The position numbers were made by a program, and so were the translations under genes. The notes under the pieces were generated by a model. The model worked only from the letters and a program-made list of their open reading frames with translations, had not been told where the DNA came from and ran no database searches. A stretch of 64,000 nucleotides of DNA from Berkiella sp050247135 (GTDB lineage: Bacteria; Pseudomonadota; Gammaproteobacteria; Berkiellales; Berkiellaceae). The DNA is taken from contig JBFWUT010000014.1 in NCBI GenBank assembly GCA_050247135.1, positions 4,515 through 68,514 on the forward strand. Reading direction: 5' to 3'. Positions within the stretch are counted from its first letter, which is position 1. Each line of letters begins with the position of its first letter. Shown piece after piece: positions 8,237 through 15,704 of this stretch.

Positions 8237-8767
8237 ATGAAAGCCAATCTATCTATTGCTTCACAAAAAGGCATGGTGCTTGTGGTTGGACTCATTTTCT
8301 TGATGATCCTAACTCTGATCGGTGTTTCTGCCATGAACTCAACCGCTTTAAGCGAAAAATTAACACAAAATCTTCGCGATACCACCGCTGCCTTTGAAGC
8401 CGCCGAAGCTTCTATGACCGATGGAGAAGCCTGGTTGCAAGTACAAACAGCAGCCCCCACGGCAGTGGTCACCTGCACGAGCAGTCCTTGTAAGGTTTGG
8501 GCAGCAAATACTCTAGGTACCGTTTATCAACAACCGAGCAGTTGGTGGCAATCCAATGCCACTAATTTCTCCAGCACACTGTATGGCGTGGCTGCTCAAC
8601 CTCAATACATTATTGAGTTTCACTCTTTCGTTCCCTATGAATTATCACCACAAACACTTGGCAAAGGGCAAGGGTACTATTTTTACCGCGTTAATGCTCG
8701 AGGTACAGGTGCGACCTCAAATGCACAAGTGAATTTACAATCCATCTATGTAACGCAGTTTAATTAG
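8237..8767 (+). CDS. pilX: Pilus assembly protein PilX
   Basis: A 176-aa protein with the PilX N-terminus: a short leader ending QKG, then MVLVVGLIFLMILTLIGVSA, followed by MNSTALSEKLTQNLRD and the AAEAS motif. As in other PilX proteins the mature residue 5 is not the usual Glu; the family is known for this. PilX is part of the tip-initiation complex. AGGAGGG seven bases before the ATG is a strong ribosome-binding site. pilY1 follows after a few bases. Confidence 0.87.
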   Translation: MKANLSIASQKGMVLVVGLIFLMILTLIGVSAMNSTALSEKLTQNLRDTTAAFEAAEASMTDGEAWLQVQTAAPTAVVTCTSSPCKVWAANTLGTVYQQPSSWWQSNATNFSSTLYGVAAQPQYIIEFHSFVPYELSPQTLGKGQGYYFYRVNARGTGATSNAQVNLQSIYVTQFN

Positions 8768-8776
8768 GTGATTATC

Positions 8777-11700
8777 ATGAACATAACAACAAGAATTGTT
8801 CTCGGCGGCTTACTCAGCATAATGGGAACGCAATCTTACGGTGCTCTTTTGAATTTGAGTCAAACGCCTCTGTTCACAGCGACCTATGTTGCCCCGAATA
8901 TATTTTTTGAACTTGATGACTCAGGCTCTATGGACTGGGAAGTCACCGTGAAGCCTTATTGGAATTTTTGTTCTTACGATCCCAATGCTACCGGTAATTA
9001 CTCCTTTTCACAATGCGGCGGCATCGTGGCGAATGATGGACTCATTCGCAGTTACGGCAATGGTGATTATCGCTATTTCACTTATATTTTTAATACCAGT
9101 GACAATTTATATCGAGATGATTGTAATAATTCTGATTACAACTCAATACAATCATGCTCTAGTGCGGGCGATAAAGAATGGCGAGTTTATTCTTCTGATT
9201 TGAATTCAATTTATTATAACCCCAGCACCAATTACACCCCCTGGGTAGGCGCGTGTACCAATGCTGGTGCTAGTTGTGCAAATGCCAGCTTTAGTGCGGC
9301 CCGTAGTAATCCTCGTGAAAGCACTACGGGTTATACTCAGACTCGCGATCTCTCGGGCACCTATTATGAGGTGTGGATTGATGACCGTGGCTATGACCCT
9401 GCTGATGGCCGGCCACTTCGCGCCTTTTCCCTGAATGCTACCAGTACCCCCAATGGTGAAATTGATTTGTGGGATAGCCATGTCAAAATTCAATTTAACT
9501 CCAGTAATGTCAAAGTGTACCGTTCAACCTATATACCCACGGTTTTTAACATCGGCGAAACTGAAACTCTTCAAGCCACGCTCTCTGGGAGTAGCTGTTA
9601 TAACGTGCTGGGCAGTGCTGATTTAGTACGACAAGTGGCCAGTGGGGTTTTAGCTTACACCAGCACTGGCGCAGCGGGTTGCCGCACTATTGCCGATGCT
9701 AAAACTAACATGGCAAACTGGTATCAATACGGCCGTCGCCGCTCTTTTGCCGCTAAAAATGCCATCGGTAATATCGTTTCTCGCTTTCCCAATTACCGCT
9801 ACGGTATTAATGTCATCAATAACACGGATAACTTTTTTATCGAAGTCCCTGCCAGCACAGTCACTGATTATACTAGTTTTAATGCGAATTTGCTGACTTC
9901 GCTTTATAAGTTTGACTGGGATGCGCTTGGCACCCCTTTGCGTGCGGGTTTAGCCAGAGCAGGGGAATATTACAAAAATGCCCTGACAGGCAAAGCCAAT
10001 CCCATTGTTTATCCTTGCCAACAAAACTATACCATTCTGTTTACGGATGGTTATTGGAATGATAATAACAACGTCATTCCGCAAATTGGTGATAATGACT
10101 ACGACGGGATAGCAAAAACGCTTGCGGATGTGGCGCGTTATTACTATTTAACTGATCTTAGCCCTTTGGCGAATCAGGTCATACCCAATGCCTATGACCC
10201 AGCAACTTACCAACACATGGTGACTTTTACGGTTGGCTTCGGGGTAGCAGGTTTACTGCAAGATACCGATGGTGATGGCTGGCCCAACCCACCTTTGGCC
10301 ACCAATGGCAATTGGGGCAACCCTTATAATAGTGATGCTGAAAAAGTCGACGATTTATGGCATGCCGCTTTTGACAGCAAAGGAGCCTATTTAAGTGCAC
10401 AAGATGCCAGCAGCATTACCGATTCGCTCACCAAAGTTTTATCCAATATAGCCGATCGTAGTGCCTCAGCAGCACCTGTGGCGCAAAATTCCACCGTCTT
10501 AAATAGTAGCTCACAAGTGTATCAAGCGATTTTTAATACCAATAGTTGGACAGGTGATCTGCTCGCTTTCCCGATTGGTGTCGACAACCAACTGGCCACA
10601 ACTGCCGCCTGGAGTGCTGCTTGTGTCTTGACGGGAGGCAATTGTGCGCAAACTTCAACTACCTACCCTGGGATCTTGGCAACGAACCGCGTTATTATTA
10701 CTCGAAATTACAGCGGCGCCAATAACGGGATTGCCTTTCGTTGGCCCAGCAACTATACCACCTACAAAGTGAGTGGCTCCTTACCCACTAATTTAGCGGA
10801 AATTTTAGGCAACGCTCCTTATTCTCCTAATACCACAGTCACTGCTGAAGTGAGTGCCAATCAAGCCTATGGCCAACAATTGGTCAATTATCTGCGTGGC
10901 GATCGCTCTCAAGAAGCCATTAAAAAAGCGACTTATAGCTTCAGAGATCGCAACAGTATTTTAGGCGACATCGTCAACTCTTCGCCCATGTATGTGGGGC
11001 CGCCTGCTCGCATATTTCCAGACAATCTCGAATCAAGCCCTTATAGCACCTTTAAAACAACATATAGTAACCGTGCTCCGATTATCTATGTCGGTGCAAA
11101 TGACGGCATGTTACATGGCTTCTCTGCCATCGATGGCGCCGAAAAGATAGCTTATGTTCCAGGTGCCAGACAAGTTTACGACAAATTACCTTCTCTGAGC
11201 GTCTCTCCTTACTCACATGTGTATTTCAGTGACGGCTCGCCAATTGAAAGTGATGTGTTTTACAGTGGCGCATGGCATACGATGCTTGCATCAGGTTTAG
11301 GTAACGGTGGGCAAAGCTTATTTGCCCTGGATATTACCAACCCTACGCAATTCACTGAAAGCAATGCAGCTAATCTCTACCTGTTTGAATTTAGTGATTT
11401 AAATGATCCTGATTTTGGTTATATCCAAGGACAACCCATTATTGCCAAAGTACGCACCAGTGCTACCACCAGCAAATGGGCGATTATTGTCAACAACGGT
11501 TATAACAGTACTCAAGCCGATGGTAGTGCCAGCACTACCGGTAAAGCCTGCTTATTTATTTTATTTATTGAACAAGGCATCAATGGGACTTGGGTTGCAG
11601 ACAACAATTACATTAAAATTCCGGTGGGTTCATCCAGCTTAAGCAATCCAAATGGTCTCAGCACCCCTTATGCGGTTGACATTGATCAAGATTATATCGT

Positions 11701-12541
11701 TGATTATGTTTATGCTGGGGACATTAAAGGCAATATGTGGAAATTTGACCTTAGAGATAAAACCCCCACAAACTGGAAAAACAAAACCAGTTTATTGTTT
11801 GCCGCGTCTAATACCACTGCGGGTGATCAACCTATTACTGCTCCACCTGTGGTTGGGCCCCATCCTAACGGACTCAGTTACGGTGTCATGGTGTATTTTG
11901 GTACCGGTAAATATCTGGAATTAACCGACAATACCACTTCCGGCCAAGTAACCCAAAGCTTTTATGGGATCTGGGATAAAATGGCAGGCGCAACCGTATC
12001 TAAGACCGCTTTAGTGCAACAAAGTATTACCGACGAAGCAACCGTAAATAATAACACTTTCCGCGCGGTATCAAGTAATACTGTCAACTGGACTAACAAA
12101 TTAGGCTGGTATATGGACTTCGTGGTTAATGGCTCCAATAATGGCGAACGTCAAATCAGTCAACCTATTTTGCGCAACCTTAATGTGATTTACACAACCA
12201 TGACGCCTTCTGCGAGTGTCTGTGACTTTGGTGGTAACAGCTGGATCATGGAAGTGGATGCTGCAACCGGCGGTGCACCCCAAATGTCACCGTTTGATAC
12301 CAATAACGATGGTATCTTCACTGCAGATGATTCTCTTACCATTACCGTAAATGGCAACTCCGTCACGAGAAAAGTAGGCGGCATGAAATCGTCAGCGGGT
12401 ATTACGGGAACGCCTGCGGTCATGCTTAGCGCTGACAAATCAAAAGAAGTGAAAGTCACTAGCGGTAGCCAAGGTTTATCCGCAATAATTGAAAATCCGG
12501 GTTCTAACCCAGGAAGGCAAAATTGGCGACAACTTTATTAG
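8777..12541 (+). CDS. pilY1: Pilus tip adhesin/assembly protein PilY1
   Basis: At about 1,254 residues this is the largest gene here. It has a signal peptide (MNITTRIVLGGLLSIMGTQS...) and an N-terminal vWA-like region with the MIDAS-type DDSGSM near residue 50. The C-terminal half is a PilY1 beta-propeller (SPMYVGPPAR, YVGANDGMLHGF, YVPGARQVYDKL) with the acidic loop DIDQDYIVDYVYAGD in the position of the calcium site that controls pilus retraction in Pseudomonas. The ATG at 8777 is chosen because AGGTG lies at the right distance; a GTG at 8768 is also in frame. Many Asn, Thr and Ser residues and Cys pairs suit an exported protein. Confidence 0.9.
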   Translation: MNITTRIVLGGLLSIMGTQSYGALLNLSQTPLFTATYVAPNIFFELDDSGSMDWEVTVKPYWNFCSYDPNATGNYSFSQCGGIVANDGLIRSYGNGDYRYFTYIFNTSDNLYRDDCNNSDYNSIQSCSSAGDKEWRVYSSDLNSIYYNPSTNYTPWVGACTNAGASCANASFSAARSNPRESTTGYTQTRDLSGTYYEVWIDDRGYDPADGRPLRAFSLNATSTPNGEIDLWDSHVKIQFNSSNVKVYRSTYIPTVFNIGETETLQATLSGSSCYNVLGSADLVRQVASGVLAYTSTGAAGCRTIADAKTNMANWYQYGRRRSFAAKNAIGNIVSRFPNYRYGINVINNTDNFFIEVPASTVTDYTSFNANLLTSLYKFDWDALGTPLRAGLARAGEYYKNALTGKANPIVYPCQQNYTILFTDGYWNDNNNVIPQIGDNDYDGIAKTLADVARYYYLTDLSPLANQVIPNAYDPATYQHMVTFTVGFGVAGLLQDTDGDGWPNPPLATNGNWGNPYNSDAEKVDDLWHAAFDSKGAYLSAQDASSITDSLTKVLSNIADRSASAAPVAQNSTVLNSSSQVYQAIFNTNSWTGDLLAFPIGVDNQLATTAAWSAACVLTGGNCAQTSTTYPGILATNRVIITRNYSGANNGIAFRWPSNYTTYKVSGSLPTNLAEILGNAPYSPNTTVTAEVSANQAYGQQLVNYLRGDRSQEAIKKATYSFRDRNSILGDIVNSSPMYVGPPARIFPDNLESSPYSTFKTTYSNRAPIIYVGANDGMLHGFSAIDGAEKIAYVPGARQVYDKLPSLSVSPYSHVYFSDGSPIESDVFYSGAWHTMLASGLGNGGQSLFALDITNPTQFTESNAANLYLFEFSDLNDPDFGYIQGQPIIAKVRTSATTSKWAIIVNNGYNSTQADGSASTTGKACLFILFIEQGINGTWVADNNYIKIPVGSSSLSNPNGLSTPYAVDIDQDYIVDYVYAGDIKGNMWKFDLRDKTPTNWKNKTSLLFAASNTTAGDQPITAPPVVGPHPNGLSYGVMVYFGTGKYLELTDNTTSGQVTQSFYGIWDKMAGATVSKTALVQQSITDEATVNNNTFRAVSSNTVNWTNKLGWYMDFVVNGSNNGERQISQPILRNLNVIYTTMTPSASVCDFGGNSWIMEVDAATGGAPQMSPFDTNNDGIFTADDSLTITVNGNSVTRKVGGMKSSAGITGTPAVMLSADKSKEVKVTSGSQGLSAIIENPGSNPGRQNWRQLY

Positions 12542-12552
12542 AGGGACATAGC

Positions 12553-12900
12553 ATGAAAATCACAGTCTTTTTATTAGGAATGAGCCTGTGCGTCGGGTTA
12601 ATACCATTAACTAGCATTGCCAATGTTCAAGAGTCTGGAAAGCAAGGCACTATTTTGCAATTTAATATTGAAGGTCGTTCAATGTTAATAAACGACAAGG
12701 AATATACCTTAAGTGACAGATTACAAGTGGTTACTAAATCCAATATTGCAGGTGGTGATATGCTACTGAAAAATGGGCAAGCCATTGAATTTTGGTTAGA
12801 CACCGACACCCAAAAAGAAAGGCATGTAGAAAAGGGCAAGGAAAACCTACCCATGATCAAACGAATTCGTATTTTATCTGATGTTAAAATGAATTATTAA
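12553..12900 (+). CDS. Small exported protein, PilY2-like
   Basis: A 115-aa protein with an N-terminal signal peptide (about residues 1-24) and a small beta-rich domain (ILQFNIEGRSMLINDKEYTL) where a short stretch looks like an OB or PilY2-type fold. Its place between pilY1 and pilE and its length match PilY2 of Pseudomonas, but sequence support is weak. The ATG at 12553 is preceded by GAGGG; an upstream in-frame start at 12523 would overlap pilY1 and lacks a ribosome-binding site. Confidence 0.6.
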   Translation: MKITVFLLGMSLCVGLIPLTSIANVQESGKQGTILQFNIEGRSMLINDKEYTLSDRLQVVTKSNIAGGDMLLKNGQAIEFWLDTDTQKERHVEKGKENLPMIKRIRILSDVKMNY

Positions 12901-12908
12901 GTTGAATT

Positions 12909-13685
12909 ATGAATAAAAGCCGAGTCTTTCAACGAGGTTCAAGTGGATTAAATTTACTATCCACTTTGCTCCTGTTTGCCTTGATAGGATTACTGGCAGC
13001 TGGCTTTATTCGACTATATGAACACCATCATGACTCACAAGTCGATAGCAATTTTGAATCCTTGTCTTACAACCCCTATTTCTCTTGGCTGTTTTTTAGT
13101 CATCATACTCGAGATCTAGGGTTTTCTCTTTTTACGAAGCCAATTGTTAACACCTCCTATGAGGTTGTTGCCCCGCTTTTCACTCCTCACTCGGCATTAC
13201 TTAAAGTCACTCGCGGCGATATCAACGGCAGCGATTCATTCATTTTGCAATATCAAGGTAATGAACAAGGCAACATCTTTAATTGCCAAGGCACCCCCTT
13301 AACAGCGAATCAACAAACTGAAAGTTATTATTATATCAACGAGCACCAAGATCTGGTCTGTGCCACCAGAAATCAAGAAGCCTCGCTTGAAAAAGCTTAT
13401 CCCGTGATGAAAAATGTTGAAGCTATGGTCATACGCTTAGGGGAAGATCTCGATAACGACGGACTGGTTAACCGTTACATTGTAGCTGGCTCCCCAGCAA
13501 TCACCTATGACAAAATACTCAATATGAGAGTCAGTTTATTATTGAGAACCAATGAAATTTCGGAAAGCTTAACACCACATCAATATTATAATCTCGATGG
13601 TGAGGAAAAAGGTCCCTATCTGGATTTATATGTTAGAAAAGTGTTAACCACGACCGTTCCTCTCAAAAGAAAAACAGATCCGTAG
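12909..13685 (+). CDS. Degenerate second PilW-like minor pilin
   Basis: A 258-aa protein whose C-terminal two thirds parallels PilW at 7424-8224: GSDSFILQYQG versus GSDTFTIRYQG, IRLGEDLDNDGLVNRYI versus VLYGEDLNNDNTADRYV, and MRVSLLLRTNE versus MRLSLLLKSDE. The N-terminus has a hydrophobic helix after QRGSSG, but no Glu at mature position 5 and no clean PilD motif (LNLLSTLLLFALIGLL). It may therefore be unprocessed, inserted as a plain membrane anchor, or packed differently in the pilus. It lies between the PilY2-like gene and pilE, the slot where a tandem duplicate would be expected. Confidence 0.75.
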   Translation: MNKSRVFQRGSSGLNLLSTLLLFALIGLLAAGFIRLYEHHHDSQVDSNFESLSYNPYFSWLFFSHHTRDLGFSLFTKPIVNTSYEVVAPLFTPHSALLKVTRGDINGSDSFILQYQGNEQGNIFNCQGTPLTANQQTESYYYINEHQDLVCATRNQEASLEKAYPVMKNVEAMVIRLGEDLDNDGLVNRYIVAGSPAITYDKILNMRVSLLLRTNEISESLTPHQYYNLDGEEKGPYLDLYVRKVLTTTVPLKRKTDP

Positions 13686-13698
13686 AAGGAGAGCATTT

Positions 13699-14100
13699 AT
13701 GATAAGATTTCGCATGAAAGGTTTTTCGCTAATGGAACTGATGGTGACTCTTGTTATCATTGGGGTATTAGCGGCGATTGCTTATCCTGCTTATACCGAC
13801 CATATGAATCGGACTCGCCGCGCTGACGGTAAAGCCGCTTTATTAAATTTAGCCAATTACATGGAGCATTATTATACCGAAAATAATGGGTATACAGGTG
13901 CAACGCTTTCAACCATAGGCTATACCGGCACGACCTCACAAGAAGGTTATTATAACTTAAGTATCTCCGCGCTAACCAATACCTCTTATACGCTCACCGC
14001 GACACCGACTGGCGTGCAAGCAGGTGATACGACATGCGGAGCTTTGACGCTAACTAATACCAATATAAAGGGGCCGACGGCGGATTGTTGGCAACGCTAA
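13699..14100 (+). CDS. pilE: Minor pilin PilE
   Basis: A 133-aa type IV pilin with leader MIRFRMKG and FSLMELMVTLVIIGVLAAIA, Glu5 present, then AYPAYTDHMNRTRRADGKAALLN typical of PilE. The C-terminal disulphide pair is plausible (C in TTCGAL and in ADCWQR). GAAGGAGAG lies just before the ATG. It closes the minor-pilin cluster, as in Pseudomonas (fimU-pilV-W-X-Y1-Y2-E). Confidence 0.88.
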   Translation: MIRFRMKGFSLMELMVTLVIIGVLAAIAYPAYTDHMNRTRRADGKAALLNLANYMEHYYTENNGYTGATLSTIGYTGTTSQEGYYNLSISALTNTSYTLTATPTGVQAGDTTCGALTLTNTNIKGPTADCWQR

Positions 14101-14102
14101 AA

Positions 14103-14173
14103 CCCCACGTTGCGCTTAACTCGCTTTGCGAGTTAATCTTACGCGGGGCTAAAATCTTCTGCCCCTCAGGGGC
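14103..14173. terminator. Hairpin pair between convergent pilE and ispH
   Basis: A long stem (CCCC-A-CGT at 14103-14110 with ACG-C-GGGG at 14141-14148) encloses a perfect inner hairpin AACTCGC-TTT-GCGAGTT (14118-14134). A second hairpin, GCCCC-TCA-GGGGC, follows at 14161-14173. Lying between convergent genes this is likely a bidirectional stop signal, though no long T-run follows. Confidence 0.55.
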
Positions 14174-14188
14174 AGTTGATATGGCTTA

Positions 14189-15190
14189 TTATTCTACTGT
14201 TTCTTCCAGTTTGAAATGATTGACGATTTTGACTTCGCGCAACTCGCGAGGCATGGCAAACGATACGTTTTCTTCTATGCCTTTGAGTTCTTCGGTGGCA
14301 ATCACTTCTAAATTATCTTCTAAAGCTTGGATTACGGCTTTCACGAGCACATCAGGCGCTGAAGCACCCGCAGTAATGCCGATAGAAGTGATCCCCTCAA
14401 ACCAATCCCAATCGATCATCTCGGGTTTGTCGAGCAAATACGCAGGCGTGCCCAGCTGCTCCGATAATTCGCGTAGCCGATTAGAATTAGAGCTATTCAC
14501 AGAACCTACCACTAAGACCACATCGGCTTGCTCTGCTAATAATTTAACCGCATCCTGACGATTTTGCGTGGCATAACAAATATCATCACGGCGAGGACCT
14601 TGGATCTTGGGAAATTTCTCTTTAAGAGCTTCAATGATTTGTTGGGTATCTTCTACTGATAGTGTCGTTTGGGTCACATAGCAAAGCTCATCGGAATTTT
14701 TAACGACGAGAGCCTCTACATCTTCAAGATCTTCAACTAAATAGATAGCTCCCTCTGGATTTTTATATTGGCCCAGTGTACCTTCCACTTCAGCGTGTCC
14801 TGCATGGCCAATCAGAATACATTCATGTCCCTTTTTGCTTTGGCGTACGACTTCCATGTGTACTTTAGTCACGAGAGGACAAGTCGCATCCAGCACCATA
14901 TTAAAACCACGATTTTGCGCGTCTATTCGCACCTGTTGTGATACACCATGGGCACTAAAAATAACTGTGCTGCCATCAGGGATAGCATCCAATTCATCAA
15001 CGAAAATTGCACCCCGTGCTTTTAAACTATCGACCACGAAACGATTATGGACCACTTCATGTCTGACATAAATTGGGGCGCCAAATTTTTCAAGCGCTGC
15101 CTCAACTATATCAATTGCACGCTCAACGCCCGCACAAAAGCCTCGTGGATTAGCCAGATAAATTGTAATAGGTTCTTGATTAAGCAACAT
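14189..15190 (-). CDS. ispH: 4-hydroxy-3-methylbut-2-enyl diphosphate reductase IspH
   Basis: Last enzyme of the MEP isoprenoid pathway: a [4Fe-4S] protein reducing HMBPP to IPP and DMAPP. The 333-aa sequence has the three cluster cysteines in their family motifs: PRGFCAGV near residue 19, DATCPLVTKVH near residue 103, and CYATQNRQDAV near residue 205 within an RRDD-ICYATQ context. HGVSQQ and GSVNSSNSNRL are also present. It ends a minus-strand run murJ-ribF-ileS-lspA-ispH, the conserved gammaproteobacterial order. lspA lies 4 bases upstream. ispB at 23389 uses the product pathway. Confidence 0.95.
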   Translation of the reverse strand: MLLNQEPITIYLANPRGFCAGVERAIDIVEAALEKFGAPIYVRHEVVHNRFVVDSLKARGAIFVDELDAIPDGSTVIFSAHGVSQQVRIDAQNRGFNMVLDATCPLVTKVHMEVVRQSKKGHECILIGHAGHAEVEGTLGQYKNPEGAIYLVEDLEDVEALVVKNSDELCYVTQTTLSVEDTQQIIEALKEKFPKIQGPRRDDICYATQNRQDAVKLLAEQADVVLVVGSVNSSNSNRLRELSEQLGTPAYLLDKPEMIDWDWFEGITSIGITAGASAPDVLVKAVIQALEDNLEVIATEELKGIEENVSFAMPRELREVKIVNHFKLEETVE

Positions 15191-15194
15191 ATGA

Positions 15195-15704
15195 CTACTC
15201 TTCTGTTTCTTTGGAAAAAATGAGGGATTTAATCGTCATTAAAGCCCCCAGCGTAATAAAGCAATCGGCCAAATTAAAGGTATACCAATGCCAACTCTTA
15301 TAATAAAAATCGATAAAATCAACGACATGACCATAGACAAGGCGGTCACATAAATTGCCCAGAGCGCCACCTAAAATTAACGTCAAGGCCGCTCTATTCC
15401 ATTTGTCTGTCGCTGGTGTTTTCGCTAACCAGACCGCAATGATCACACTAATCACACCTACAAAGGCTAACAGCAACACTTTGCCTAACATAGCCTGTTG
15501 GCTAAAGAGACTAAAAGCAATCCCGGTATTGTATGTGAGCGTTAAAGCAAGTGAGGGCATCATATTAACAAATTCACCTACACTAATATGATTAACCACC
15601 CACCACTTGCTCAATTGATCAAGCAAAAATAACACACCGCTGCAAGCGAACCACGGGTAGACCGATGATGTAGCTCCGGTATTCATTGCGTCACTCTTAA
15701 GCAT
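15195..15704 (-). CDS. lspA: Lipoprotein signal peptidase LspA
   Basis: Inner-membrane aspartic protease that cleaves prolipoproteins after lipidation by Lgt (gene at 63345). The 169-aa protein has four predicted membrane helices. Catalytic motifs are GNLCDRL, VVDFIDF and FNLADCFI, with Asp in the second position of each pair. The ATG at 15704 lies within the last codons of ileS and is preceded by GAGG, which supports this start and coupling to ileS. An internal ATG at 15686 is possible but has no better site. Confidence 0.93.
   Translation of the reverse strand: MLKSDAMNTGATSSVYPWFACSGVLFLLDQLSKWWVVNHISVGEFVNMMPSLALTLTYNTGIAFSLFSQQAMLGKVLLLAFVGVISVIIAVWLAKTPATDKWNRAALTLILGGALGNLCDRLVYGHVVDFIDFYYKSWHWYTFNLADCFITLGALMTIKSLIFSKETEE

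Noticed and set aside
9185..9500. A 95-aa open frame on the minus strand inside pilY1
   Set aside because: Shadow frame in Asn/Thr/Ser-rich coding sequence; no ribosome-binding site and no motif.
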